Shown here in pieces: positions 1 to 7,685 of a stretch of 33,408 bases of DNA. The DNA is taken from IMG/VR virus record IMGVR_UViG_3300047560_000557, positions 1-33,408 of that record; one strand, written 5' to 3'. Every line of letters starts with the position of its first letter. The stretch's first letter is position 1. The notes under the pieces are model-generated. The model searched no databases. It saw only the letters and a program-made list of their open reading frames with translations, and was not told the DNA's origin. Source of the stretch: a virus. The position numbers were made by a program, and so were the translations under genes.

Positions 1-10
1 TGATTATTTG

Positions 11-343
11 TCAAGCCTTGAACAAGCGATATGTAATACCCTGAGAAGTAATACATTTTTCTAAGCCTTCGTTTTTGTAGCACATGTCGAGCAATGCAAG
101 ACCTTTGCGGTCTGCAACGATTGGCTTAATCATCTTCACGCTGATAAATTTCTTGCGGAATTCAATGTATACTTTTTCAGTACGATATACTAACTCAAGT
201 GCCAATTTGACACGTTCGGCTTTGATTTTTTGTGCTTCTGAAAAAGTAGTACTATTTACTGCACTGCGGAGTCGTGCGTCACGTTCTGCGAACCATGCAA
301 ACTTGCCTGCTGATTTGTGTTCAGTTTCTTTTTCGAAAGACAT
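11..343 (-). CDS. Small conserved phage protein, function unknown
   Basis: A 110-residue, lysine- and arginine-rich protein with no domain I recognise, no signal peptide and no membrane segment. The centre (about residues 25-70) looks helical and basic. The ATG is supported by an AAGGAG ribosome binding site at 349-354 and by a consensus sigma70 promoter further upstream at 373-401, so it is probably an early gene with its own short transcript. The stop is TGA. It could be a nucleic-acid-binding or host-takeover protein, but nothing in the sequence proves that. Confidence 0.75.
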   Translation of the reverse strand: MSFEKETEHKSAGKFAWFAERDARLRSAVNSTTFSEAQKIKAERVKLALELVYRTEKVYIEFRKKFISVKMIKPIVADRKGLALLDMCYKNEGLEKCITSQGITYRLFKA

Positions 344-372
344 ACAAACTCCTTTTGTTAAACTATGAGAGT

Positions 373-401
373 ATTATATGCCCAAAACCATTTATTGTCA
401 A
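373..401 (-). promoter_or_regulatory. Consensus sigma70 promoter for the 110-residue gene
   Basis: TTGACA (396-401), a 17-base spacer and TATAAT (373-378), a perfect match to the bacterial housekeeping consensus. The TGA inside TTGACA is the stop codon of the upstream 283-residue gene, so the -35 box is built on a stop codon. Expected transcription start is about 366, giving a leader of about 23 bases with a good ribosome binding site. Confidence 0.85.
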
Positions 402-1249
402 GCCTGCAACTGCCACTTTTCACACACAAGATAGTACTCAAAACCATCAGCTTGTTTGTGGATCATAGTTGCGTCAATTTGTAAGGGGTCGTTGCTGTCG
501 AACAACTTATCCCAAATGTGTTGGAGTGGATTCTTAACTGATAGAGTTATCAATGCTGGTTCGTCATTTTTTGTTTTGAACCAGTATTCATGGCGCATGT
601 TGCTTCTAGTTTTGCGGAACATTCTTTTTAGAGGTTGCAATTCAACCACACCGGTACTTTTAGTCTTTAAGTTAGTGTGAGTAGTAGACAATCTAATTTC
701 TTCAAACTCTTGGTCATACTCATAGAATGCAGGTAGATGATATGCGATACCGAACTGGTCTTCACGCAAAATCATCCCGTCATTTTGAATCAACTTGGAT
801 AAGTCTCTGCGATAGCTAGTTAACTGATGACCCTTAAGAGTCCACATCATAATTTTCTTGCTATAGTAATCTCTAATCTCTGCTGCCTTTGTTCTATCAA
901 CAGAAGTAATCTCTTTGAACAAATTATAATCCATCAACTTAGAGATACCTTTACTGTAGTTACCCGAGTCACGTAAACGTTTCCACGTTGCGGCAAGAAC
1001 TATCACATCTTCTGGAGACTCAAATACTTCGTATTTCTTCACTTCAGGGTGACGATTGTAGTCACTTAAGTCCAACGAAACTGTATTGTATGATTGTCCC
1101 GATAGTGAGATATTGCTCGGCCAGCTTGATGCTGATGCTGATGCACTAGAGAGATTGATAGTACTCAATGGTACTGTTGTTAGGCTTGGCATAGTATTCA
1201 TAGATCCTGTGACTTGCACAAATCCTTTTCCTTTATATTGAGTTGACAT
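398..1249 (-). CDS. Conserved phage protein, function unknown (283 aa)
   Basis: No family recognised. The first 50 or so residues are Ser/Thr-rich and of low complexity; the rest is a mixed, basic and aromatic-rich domain. I choose the ATG giving MSTQYKGKG over an in-frame TTG five codons upstream. The sigma70 -10 box lies only five bases before this ATG, so the mRNA would start at or next to the start codon and no ribosome binding site is seen. The stop TGA lies within the next gene's -35 box. Probably early-expressed. Confidence 0.7.
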   Translation of the reverse strand: MSTQYKGKGFVQVTGSMNTMPSLTTVPLSTINLSSASASASSWPSNISLSGQSYNTVSLDLSDYNRHPEVKKYEVFESPEDVIVLAATWKRLRDSGNYSKGISKLMDYNLFKEITSVDRTKAAEIRDYYSKKIMMWTLKGHQLTSYRRDLSKLIQNDGMILREDQFGIAYHLPAFYEYDQEFEEIRLSTTHTNLKTKSTGVVELQPLKRMFRKTRSNMRHEYWFKTKNDEPALITLSVKNPLQHIWDKLFDSNDPLQIDATMIHKQADGFEYYLVCEKWQLQA

Positions 1250-1254
1250 GCTAT

Positions 1255-1283
1255 ATGATAGCAAAAACCTCGTACTGTGTCAA
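1255..1283 (-). promoter_or_regulatory. Sigma70-type promoter with -35 box in a terminator loop
   Basis: TTGACA (1278-1283), a 17-base spacer and TATCAT (1255-1260). The -35 box lies in the loop of the hairpin at 1265-1293 that ends the UvsY transcript. The -10 box ends five bases before the ATG at 1249, predicting a leaderless or nearly leaderless mRNA. Confidence 0.7.
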
Positions 1284-1293
1284 TACGAGGTTT
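1265..1293 (-). terminator. Hairpin terminator downstream of the UvsY candidate
   Basis: Ten-base arms (AAACCTCGTA / TACGAGGTTT) enclose a nine-base loop; on the minus strand the 3' arm runs into a short T tract. It begins three bases after the upstream gene's stop codon. The loop contains the -35 box of the following gene, so termination and re-initiation share the same DNA. Confidence 0.7.
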
Positions 1294-1296
1294 ATG

Positions 1297-1755
1297 TTAA
1301 AGGGAAATGTCTTCCATTCCAGCTGTCCGTAATCGAACTATGTGACCCATCTGCCATTGTTTGGCATCAAGCCCTTTTAAGATACCTAACCACTTGTTAC
1401 GCAAAAACGCAACTTCGTTGATTAGTGTTTCATAGTCAATTACTTCCTGCTCACCGTCAACATACTTTTCGGCATCACGACTAGTTAATGCTCTATTGTA
1501 TGCCTCAAGATATTTCTGGAAGTGTTTCCTACGAATCTTTCTAAGTTGAATGTTTAGATGATTCAAGACGGCTTCAATTTCTTGAAGCTGGTTGAAACGT
1601 TGTTCAGTGATACCCGGTAATGATGCAATGTTTTTTTCAACCTTGCCCCAAATCTTTACGTCATTCTTTGCTTGGCTGAGTTCAGCCTCATAGTGTGAAA
1701 TAAAGTCAGGTAGTTTACTGATATCGTTTGAAACGATTGTTAGCCAATGTGCCAT
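1297..1755 (-). CDS. uvsY: UvsY-like recombination mediator (candidate)
   Basis: A 152-residue helical, charged protein; T4 UvsY is 137 residues. In T4, UvsY helps UvsX recombinase load on gp32-coated single-stranded DNA. The C-terminal segment (MGHIVRLRTAGMEDI) resembles the UvsY C-terminal pattern of a short helix with a basic HI..(M/L)R motif. The gene lies two genes after uvsX and near the gp32-like SSB, the three partners of T4 recombination. The ATG follows directly on the TAA of the acidic 82-residue gene, so translation is probably coupled. Sequence similarity is weak; context carries much of the call. Confidence 0.55.
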   Translation of the reverse strand: MAHWLTIVSNDISKLPDFISHYEAELSQAKNDVKIWGKVEKNIASLPGITEQRFNQLQEIEAVLNHLNIQLRKIRRKHFQKYLEAYNRALTSRDAEKYVDGEQEVIDYETLINEVAFLRNKWLGILKGLDAKQWQMGHIVRLRTAGMEDISL

Positions 1756-2004
1756 TTAATCCCAACTATCTTCGTCTTGGTCTTCTTCGTATTCTTCGTA
1801 TTCTTCCTCTTGGAAGTGTTGTTCAGCATAACCTTTCAGAGCCTTAGTGATATCTTTGTCGTTGAATTCATCTTTGATTTCAGCAACTTCATAGTTACTA
1901 TCCATCAAATAATTAACCAACGAATCCGCAGCTTCCATGCGGTCATTAAAATCAATGTGCTCACGCAATACTTCCCAAACTTCTGCAATGGTACTTAAAC
2001 TCAT
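1756..2004 (-). CDS. Small acidic protein between uvsX and uvsY
   Basis: An 82-residue protein with a strongly acidic C-terminus (last 18 or so residues almost all Glu, Asp and Tyr). The start ATG overlaps the uvsX stop in an ATGA arrangement and its TAA abuts the ATG of the UvsY candidate, so the three are one translationally coupled unit. An acidic tail of this kind is common in proteins that bind or mimic ssDNA-binding partners (compare the gp32 acidic tail), so a modulator of the recombination complex is possible. The function is unknown; I recognise no family. Confidence 0.7.
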   Translation of the reverse strand: MSLSTIAEVWEVLREHIDFNDRMEAADSLVNYLMDSNYEVAEIKDEFNDKDITKALKGYAEQHFQEEEYEEYEEDQDEDSWD

Positions 2005-3062
2005 TCTGTAGTGTCTCCTTCTTCTGGTTCAACACTACTTATCACTTCTGGTTTGTATTCGCTCATTACTGTATCTAAGCATCCGCCTTCATTTGATTCC
2101 CAACCCTTGCGGAAGAACTTAAGAATCTCACCGTTCTCGGTTGTGTATGTCAAGCGATTGCCTTCTTTCTTCAACGTACCTTTGGCTTCAAACAAGTCAG
2201 TCAAACCACTATATGGATTCATACCTGTTTCATATGGAATCTTAACTTGCATAGTTTCAAAAGGCTTTGCGTAGCGTGTTTTCATAATCTTACACGCGGC
2301 ACGAATACCTCTTACTTCGCTAATCTTGTTACCATCTTCATCTTCTTTTAGTTTCAATTTCTTCATAGCAACTAGAATACTAGATGCGTAGACGAAACCT
2401 TGACCACCTGATACTTTATCATCTGGGTCAAACATATCTTGTGATGCGTATGTGTGATTAGTTGCAACCATACCGATGCCTAGAGAACCAAACATATTTA
2501 CACAGTTACGAACAAGCGCCGCAAGTGCTTTAGGCTTGCGACCCATATCACCCTTCAAGTCACCTGCATCAAACTGGTTAACGTCAGTTGGTGTCAACAA
2601 CATACCTAATGAGTCAACCACGAACAAGACCTTTGGTCTATCTTCTGGTGGCAATGTTTTATAATCTGCTACGAACTTTGAGATTGTCTTTGCGACATCA
2701 TCAATCATAGCCATGTTTAATTTGAGCAGTTTGTCTTCCGACGTATCCACGCCGAGGTTGTGCAACCAAACTTCATCCAGGGCATTCTCTGAGTCAACAA
2801 GCACCACATAGATACCTTGTTCTTGTGCATGTTTGATAAGATTTCCTGAACAAATATAGCTTTTGCCAGAGCCGCTTTCTCCAGCGAATACAGTAACTTT
2901 ACCCAAAGGAACGCCTTTGTTAAAATCACTACTAATAAGATAATTGAGTGCATAGTTTCCTGTGCTAACCCAGTCTGTAGGATCGTTGAATCCAATTGAT
3001 ATTCCCTCTATACTTTTTGTTATTTCTTTTCTAAACTTACTTACGTCAAATGGTTTTCCCAA
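2001..3062 (-). CDS. uvsX: UvsX/RecA-family recombinase
   Basis: A 353-residue RecA-fold strand-exchange ATPase that would form filaments on ssDNA for recombination-dependent replication and repair. Walker A is GESGSGKS (61-68), Walker B is VLFVVD (145-150), and the DSE segment at 90-92 carries the likely catalytic glutamate. Length is in the range of T4 UvsX (about 390) and RecA (about 350), with a short acidic C-terminal tail as in RecA. An AAGGAG site lies upstream of the ATG. It heads the uvsX-acidic protein-uvsY string, with the SSB gene just upstream. Confidence 0.95.
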   Translation of the reverse strand: MGKPFDVSKFRKEITKSIEGISIGFNDPTDWVSTGNYALNYLISSDFNKGVPLGKVTVFAGESGSGKSYICSGNLIKHAQEQGIYVVLVDSENALDEVWLHNLGVDTSEDKLLKLNMAMIDDVAKTISKFVADYKTLPPEDRPKVLFVVDSLGMLLTPTDVNQFDAGDLKGDMGRKPKALAALVRNCVNMFGSLGIGMVATNHTYASQDMFDPDDKVSGGQGFVYASSILVAMKKLKLKEDEDGNKISEVRGIRAACKIMKTRYAKPFETMQVKIPYETGMNPYSGLTDLFEAKGTLKKEGNRLTYTTENGEILKFFRKGWESNEGGCLDTVMSEYKPEVISSVEPEEGDTTE

Positions 3063-3082
3063 TTCGTTCTCCTTAAATATAC

Positions 3083-3316
3083 TTATTGTCTATGCACTAC
3101 ATTAGTGTACGCAGTCATAGGTTGTTTATCAAGCATGTCCGGGCATTTGTCTGCCATACAATCCAATTCATAATCAGATGGAAAGTGTCGCAATGCACCT
3201 CGTGCGCGGTCACGCACTATGCTTGGAACCCTAGGTGTTTTGCCAGGGTCACATAGTTCTTCCAATAGTTTTCTACCTTGCTTGAGGCTTCGGTATCTTT
3301 CATCTGGCATTGTCAT
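3083..3316 (-). CDS. BPSL0761-like small protein
   Basis: A 77-residue protein beginning MTMPDERYRSL, with a conserved-looking PRVPSIVRDRA and LRHFPSDYEL core. This pattern (MP-ER-R start, then VR--A--LRH-P) matches my memory of the BPSL0761 family, small proteins of unknown role that are common in Burkholderiales chromosomes. Its presence in a phage suggests acquisition from a betaproteobacterial host. It sits between the SSB and uvsX genes with a good ribosome binding site (AAGGAG). Two cysteines near the C-terminus (Cys-x-x-x-x-Cys region) are of unclear meaning. Confidence 0.6.
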   Translation of the reverse strand: MTMPDERYRSLKQGRKLLEELCDPGKTPRVPSIVRDRARGALRHFPSDYELDCMADKCPDMLDKQPMTAYTNVVHRQ

Positions 3317-3329
3317 TACATACTCCTTA

Positions 3330-3354
3330 ATGGGGAGAGGTTTCCCCCTCCCAT
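3330..3354 (-). terminator. Imperfect GC-rich hairpin after the SSB gene
   Basis: On the minus strand ATGGGAGG and CCTCTCCCCAT pair with one bulge, shortly after the SSB stop codon and just before the ribosome binding site of the next gene. There is no T tract, so it may be a partial terminator, an mRNA-stabilising 3' structure or a translation modulator. Confidence 0.35.
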
Positions 3355-3359
3355 TTCAA

Positions 3360-4364
3360 TTAAGCAGATTTGTTTTGACGGGCACGAATCATTGCTAGAA
3401 TGTCGTTAGCCTTATCGCCACTAGTTGCTTTTGGAACTTCGATTGGTGATGTTGCTGCTTCTGCCGCATCTTCTTCCCAAGGTTCAACTTGTTTAGCTTC
3501 TGCTACGGGTGCTGTTGCGGGTGCGCTAGCTTGTGCTGGCGCTGCTGGTTGTGCCGCGGTTGAACCTGCAGGTGCTTCTAAACCATATGGACGGTAGTAG
3601 TTGCCCCAACGTTCGTTGTCGAATGGTTGACCATCTACTGATGCTTCAAACATTTCTTTGATGATATTCAACTCTGCCGCAGTAGGCTTCTTAGGCAAGA
3701 ACTCTGCTAAGTCAAACAAACCATGTGCTTCGATAGCGGCTTGTTCTGCCTCTGTCAATGCTGATTCACGGCGTGACCAGTTACTTGTTGAATAGTCTGC
3801 GTAACCACCCTTTGTAGTTTTCTTGATGTTGAAGTCAAGACCACGTAGATAATCGGTTGGTAATTCTAAGATTTCAGGATCCATCAAACCAGCTTTAACG
3901 ATTGGGATGATTTGTGGGCTGATGATGAATCGGCGAATTGGGTTCGCTGGTGTCTTGTCATCGCCAAGTGGGTTTTGACGAACAAAACCTTGGAACAAGT
4001 ATGAACGCTTCTTCCAGTACTTGTTAGCCATTTCTTTCAAACTCTCGTCTTTGTACCATGGACGAACTTCTGCCAAGATAGGGCAACTATCACCATACAT
4101 TTCAACGCAAGGAACTTGCACGATTGTTTGTTTGATGTTAGGATCACCTTTGACACCATTGAATGGTAGCTTGATGATTTGCTTTTCTACCCAGAAGAAA
4201 GTGTTGTTTGGATTGCCATCTGGCAAGAAACGGATACTAGCTGTAGTACCTTCGTCCATGTTCCAGTGGGGGTAAACTGAGTTGTCAGATTGTTGGTTGC
4301 TTGAACCAGTTGACTTGTTTTCTTGCGCTGCAATACGAGCGCGGATTTCTGCTAATGATGCCAT
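3360..4364 (-). CDS. gp32-like single-stranded DNA-binding protein
   Basis: A 334-residue protein with the layout of T4 gp32: a short basic N-terminal helix (LAEIRARIA), a core with aromatic and basic residues, an Ala/Pro-rich linker (about 267-300) and an acidic C-terminal part. T4 gp32 coats ssDNA and recruits UvsX/UvsY. The core segment VPCVEMYGDSCPI (about 85-96) corresponds to gp32's zinc region, but only two cysteines (86 and 94) are present; the CxxC pair and histidine of T4 are missing. The extreme C-terminus (IRARQNKS) echoes the N-terminal helix. Two promoters of different class lie upstream. Confidence 0.85.
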   Translation of the reverse strand: MASLAEIRARIAAQENKSTGSSNQQSDNSVYPHWNMDEGTTASIRFLPDGNPNNTFFWVEKQIIKLPFNGVKGDPNIKQTIVQVPCVEMYGDSCPILAEVRPWYKDESLKEMANKYWKKRSYLFQGFVRQNPLGDDKTPANPIRRFIISPQIIPIVKAGLMDPEILELPTDYLRGLDFNIKKTTKGGYADYSTSNWSRRESALTEAEQAAIEAHGLFDLAEFLPKKPTAAELNIIKEMFEASVDGQPFDNERWGNYYRPYGLEAPAGSTAAQPAAPAQASAPATAPVAEAKQVEPWEEDAAEAATSPIEVPKATSGDKANDILAMIRARQNKSA

Positions 4365-4440
4365 GATATTTTTCCTTATAAAATTGAGATGGTCTCTGTT
4401 TAATATTCGCTACACGGAATGTGTAACTAACGTAGAAGAT

Positions 4441-4469
4441 AGTTTAGCAAATCTTTCTGTCTACGTCAA
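4441..4469 (-). promoter_or_regulatory. Putative sigma70-type promoter for the SSB gene
   Basis: TTGACG (4464-4469), a 17-base spacer and TAAACT (4441-4446): one mismatch in the -35 and two in the -10 box. It lies immediately downstream of a late-like motif, so the SSB gene may be transcribed both early and late, as T4 gene 32 is. Confidence 0.5.
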
Positions 4470-4472
4470 TAG

Positions 4473-4480
4473 TATTTATG
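4473..4480 (-). promoter_or_regulatory. T4-late-like motif CATAAATA upstream of the SSB gene
   Basis: CATAAATA differs from the T4 late consensus TATAAATA by one base. It lies just past the hairpin that follows the upstream 442-residue gene. Confidence 0.45.
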
Positions 4481-4490
4481 CCAGATATGG

Positions 4491-4516
4491 TAAACCTCAC
4501 AATTTAGTGAGGTTTA
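4491..4516 (-). terminator. Hairpin after the 442-residue gene
   Basis: Perfect ten-base arms (TAAACCTCAC / GTGAGGTTTA) with a six-base loop, starting ten bases after the stop codon. The minus-strand side lacks a T tract, while the plus-strand side is T-rich, so it may act on antisense transcription too, or as a 3' stabiliser. Confidence 0.5.
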
Positions 4517-4525
4517 TTTACCCTT

Positions 4526-5854
4526 TTATTTTGCTAGCTTGAGTAGTCTTGCTAGTGGGTCTGTTGATTCCATAGCGCCAACTAGCTTGCCTCTTGCACC
4601 ATTAGGTCCTACTTTCTCAGTTGGTCCTAATTGCCCTGCTGCTTTTTGGTTACTATCTAAATCTTCTGCAACGCCTTGTTCTTTTTCTTTGTATGCTTTA
4701 CGTGCGGCTGCTCTTTGGTCAATACCTTTAACAAACTCACCTGCACGACTTACCATATCTTGATATTCATCACCATAGTCGGCTTCTTCTGGGTCAACAT
4801 AATCTTCAACTTCATCTTCGTCATCGATGTTAGCTTGACCCATCTTGCTATCAGTTAAACTATCTGCCCATGCTTCAAGTGCAATAGTTTCTTCCATGTC
4901 TCTTGCTTCACCTAAGTTCTTACTTAGTTTGCTTAAGATAGGCATTACTGATTCAATGCGTGGATCTAATGAACTAGACATAAACATTTCTGATAAGTCA
5001 ACTTGTTCTTCGTCTTCCATTAATGAAGGTGTCCATGATTCAAAATAGGTATTGTAACCTTTCTTACCTGACATCTTGCTCAAACACTCACGTAGTTTTT
5101 GATAGTGTGCGACACCTTCAGTAACTAAACGCTGCGCTGATTCATTGAATTGTCCGTTACGAGTAGCACGAACAAAGCCTGCCATCTTGTTATATTCTTC
5201 ACACAAGCCGTTGATATGATTCCAACGGTCGTCATTAACTTTACCACCTTCGGCTACATGTCTTGCATAAACACGTGCGATGCCTGGCTTAGTTGTCTCT
5301 AACATAAAACGTTCACCCTTTGAATTCTCAATGAAGATAGATTCAATTTGACGGAAGCGTTGTTCACCTTCTTCCATGTTACGCTTATGCTTGATAATCA
5401 TTTTTGTAGTTGGGACAGAATCATTGTAACTTGCTTTCTTTCCCATTGGATGATATCCCTCGTATACCTTCTCTTGTTTCTTCGTGTATTCTCTTTTAGC
5501 CATATCATTTTCCAAATTGTCTTGGTCGCTAAGTTGGAAGCTCAATTGCTTCTGAGTAGCGAATCTCTTAAGTGTTCTGATTAACTGTTCCCATGATTCG
5601 GAATCGGTAGATCCGTTCTTAGGGCTTCTTGCTACTTTGTCATCAAAGTAAACTACTAACTGATGTAGACCGTCGATGGTTACATACACTTTTCCGTAAT
5701 TCTCGCCGTCCTTAATGAAGTCGAATTGGAATACTTCTGCTTCGTCTGGGACTGGAACTGCTTTGCCGTTACTGTCTAAACTAGTGACAACTCTGCCACC
5801 TCTAGACAAAAGGCTTCTTAATTCGACACGTAGGGGTTCTTGTTTCTTGGACAT
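4526..5854 (-). CDS. Conserved phage protein, possibly structural (442 aa)
   Basis: No enzymatic motif. It has a basic, mixed first half, a strongly acidic stretch (about 343-370, Asp/Glu-rich) and a C-terminal segment containing EQGVAEDLD. EQGVAE-type segments recur, from memory, in many structural-region proteins of uncultured T4-like phages. It follows the terminase gene, so a prohead, scaffold or head-completion role is possible but unproven. The ATG is only four bases from a GATAAATA motif and has no visible ribosome binding site, so a leaderless late mRNA is likely. Confidence 0.7.
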   Translation of the reverse strand: MSKKQEPLRVELRSLLSRGGRVVTSLDSNGKAVPVPDEAEVFQFDFIKDGENYGKVYVTIDGLHQLVVYFDDKVARSPKNGSTDSESWEQLIRTLKRFATQKQLSFQLSDQDNLENDMAKREYTKKQEKVYEGYHPMGKKASYNDSVPTTKMIIKHKRNMEEGEQRFRQIESIFIENSKGERFMLETTKPGIARVYARHVAEGGKVNDDRWNHINGLCEEYNKMAGFVRATRNGQFNESAQRLVTEGVAHYQKLRECLSKMSGKKGYNTYFESWTPSLMEDEEQVDLSEMFMSSSLDPRIESVMPILSKLSKNLGEARDMEETIALEAWADSLTDSKMGQANIDDEDEVEDYVDPEEADYGDEYQDMVSRAGEFVKGIDQRAAARKAYKEKEQGVAEDLDSNQKAAGQLGPTEKVGPNGARGKLVGAMESTDPLARLLKLAK

Positions 5855-5858
5855 ATTA

Positions 5859-5866
5859 TATTTATC
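5859..5866 (-). promoter_or_regulatory. T4-late-like motif GATAAATA
   Basis: GATAAATA (one mismatch to TATAAATA) overlaps the TGA stop of the terminase gene and ends four bases before the ATG at 5854. The predicted start of transcription therefore falls on the start codon. Confidence 0.5.
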
Positions 5867-7412
5867 AACTTAGTACAGCAAAGAAGGGCAATGGGGCGAT
5901 GAATTCCTCATGGTCACTGATGTAATTGTCTAAATCGTAGTGATATTCGCTCAATTGCTGTAAAATACGTACAACTAGCAACGATGCCATGACCAAATCA
6001 TCAGTATCACCGATCTTAGCTTCAAAACTGCCACCTAGGGCAACGAAACTCTTTAGCTCGGTGATAAGACTTTGACTATTGATAGTCATTTTCTTAGATT
6101 CAACTAGGGTTTTGAACTTCGCACAAGCTGCTAGCTTAGATTTGTTCGTAGTATTGAATCCCTTGCGCTTTTTTCCGGGCTCGGACATGAAAGAACCAGG
6201 GATGTTTGATTCCCCGTACTCAGCTAGTGATACCAATGCGGCCTCACCTAGCGTATTATTCTCAAATGAGTAGTAAAGATTCGTAGGTTCATTCGTACAC
6301 TCAACGATGTACTTGTTAATCTGTGCAACTAGCTTAACTTGGCTAGGAATGTCAGTCTTGTTGTGCTTCCACTCACCGATTTGCGTAGTTGTGTTTGCTT
6401 CAAATATTTGAATAGCTGCAGGGTCGCCACCTGTACCCAATGAGGGATCTAGCGCAACAACGTATATGTTGCCTTTCTCGGGTTTCTTGAACCAGCGAAT
6501 CTGTCCTTGTCTGAACAGAGGCTCTTTGCCTTCTAGTTCAATTAGAATAGCAGGTGCAATCAATGTTTCATCAGCGATAATGAACTCACAACCAATCTCT
6601 CGGCGGAAACGATCCTCGCCAAGCTGTGCTTTCATCTGGTCTGCCCATTCATCATCACGACCGGGCTGTTCTCTCCAGTGCGCTCTGTATGCTCTAAAGC
6701 CGTTGACACCTAGTTCGGTTTGATTACCATAAGAATCTTCTGTTTTGTTAGCACCCTTCCAGATTAAAGCAAATTGGTCTTCGTCTGAGTTAGGAGTACT
6801 TGTGATAATCGCTTTACCACCAGTAGATAGTGTCGGTGTAATCGCAGTCCAGAATTCTTGGGCGATGCTTGGTCGAACGAACGCAAATTCGTCCAGATAT
6901 AGAAGTGTAATAGACATACCACGACCTGTGTTTTCAGTCGTAGTAGCTGATACGATACGAGAGCCGTTCTCAAAGTCCAACGAACCCTTGTTATATGTTA
7001 CAACCCCTGCTTTGATGTGGTTAGGGCAGTTCTCATACGCATAGCGAATACGTTGCATAATTTCTTGAGCACCTGTGTACTTGTGAGCAGCGATAAGAAT
7101 TGTTGAGTCAGGTACAAACATAGCATACCACAATAGATATCCCGCAGCACTTGTTGACTTACCTGACTGTCGAGGCATAAGTGAGATACTGTAACGATAT
7201 TTGTGATATGTTTCGATTAGTTTCTCTTGATAGGGCCAAGGGTGATACAACATCGAACCTTTCGTTGGATGCTGAATATAGAAGAAGTTGTCCATGAAGT
7301 AAAGATAACCAGTATCAGGATCACAACACTTGATAAAGTCATCAAGTTCTTGTTGTGTACTGTACTTCGTCTTTACATACGGAGTCTTGATTAAGGTAGG
7401 TGTTCCACTCAT
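5865..7412 (-). CDS. Large terminase subunit (packaging ATPase/nuclease)
   Basis: A 515-residue gp17-type terminase that pumps DNA into the prohead and cuts concatemers. ATPase motor: Walker A PRQSGKST (80-87), Walker B LLYLDE (170-175) with the catalytic Glu, and coupling motif TSTPN (204-208). RNase H-like nuclease: DPSLG (Asp322), SFE (Glu384) and GDTDD (Asp471/472). All key residues are present and the length is close to T4 gp17 (610) and marine T4-like relatives (about 530-560). A TAAATA motif lies five bases before the ATG and no ribosome binding site is seen. Confidence 0.95.
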   Translation of the reverse strand: MSGTPTLIKTPYVKTKYSTQQELDDFIKCCDPDTGYLYFMDNFFYIQHPTKGSMLYHPWPYQEKLIETYHKYRYSISLMPRQSGKSTSAAGYLLWYAMFVPDSTILIAAHKYTGAQEIMQRIRYAYENCPNHIKAGVVTYNKGSLDFENGSRIVSATTTENTGRGMSITLLYLDEFAFVRPSIAQEFWTAITPTLSTGGKAIITSTPNSDEDQFALIWKGANKTEDSYGNQTELGVNGFRAYRAHWREQPGRDDEWADQMKAQLGEDRFRREIGCEFIIADETLIAPAILIELEGKEPLFRQGQIRWFKKPEKGNIYVVALDPSLGTGGDPAAIQIFEANTTTQIGEWKHNKTDIPSQVKLVAQINKYIVECTNEPTNLYYSFENNTLGEAALVSLAEYGESNIPGSFMSEPGKKRKGFNTTNKSKLAACAKFKTLVESKKMTINSQSLITELKSFVALGGSFEAKIGDTDDLVMASLLVVRILQQLSEYHYDLDNYISDHEEFIAPLPFFAVLS

Positions 7413-7417
7413 AAAAT

Positions 7418-7423
7418 TATTTA
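7418..7423 (-). promoter_or_regulatory. Late-like TAAATA motif before the terminase gene
   Basis: The sequence ACTAAATAA carries the TAAATA core shared by the other late-like motifs here. It ends five bases before the terminase ATG. The match is weaker than at the other sites. Confidence 0.35.
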
Positions 7424-7444
7424 GTAATGGGAGACTCTATTATA

Positions 7445-7657
7445 TTAATACCAAGGTCTGCCTTGCTGTAGACCACTTGGATTTGCGTTATCAACTAGTG
7501 TATCATTTGAATACTTCGTAGGTAACTTGTTGATATCATATGTATGAAGCGCACGATGCCCTGTACCGGCAGCCGTGCGCTTTGTCTGCGCTAAGTTCAA
7601 CTTAGCAACTTGTTTAGCTTGTTTTGTAGATAAGTGTGCGATACCATTTGCTGACAT
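7445..7657 (-). CDS. Small conserved protein next to terminase (70 aa)
   Basis: A 70-residue basic protein. The first half is Lys/Gln/Ala-rich and helical; the second half ends in VDNANPSGLQQGRPWY. A similar short protein with an (N/D)-NP-GL--GRPW ending is familiar to me from uncultured T4-like phages, in which it also neighbours terminase. Its role is unknown; a small virion or packaging accessory protein is possible. Its late-like promoter and ribosome binding site lie within a hairpin (7658-7682). Confidence 0.7.
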   Translation of the reverse strand: MSANGIAHLSTKQAKQVAKLNLAQTKRTAAGTGHRALHTYDINKLPTKYSNDTLVDNANPSGLQQGRPWY

Positions 7658-7682
7658 AATACTCTCCGATAGAGTATTTATC
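7658..7682 (-). promoter_or_regulatory. Late-like promoter embedded in an RBS-sequestering hairpin
   Basis: GATAAATA (7675-7682) overlaps the 5' arm of a perfect 8-base hairpin (AATACTCT / AGAGTATT, 7658-7678, five-base loop). The 3' arm includes the likely ribosome binding site (GGAGAG) just before the ATG. RNA started from this promoter would lack most of the 5' arm and be open for translation; RNA reading through from upstream would be folded. T4 gene e and soc use this logic. Confidence 0.5.
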
Positions 7683-7685
7683 AGC

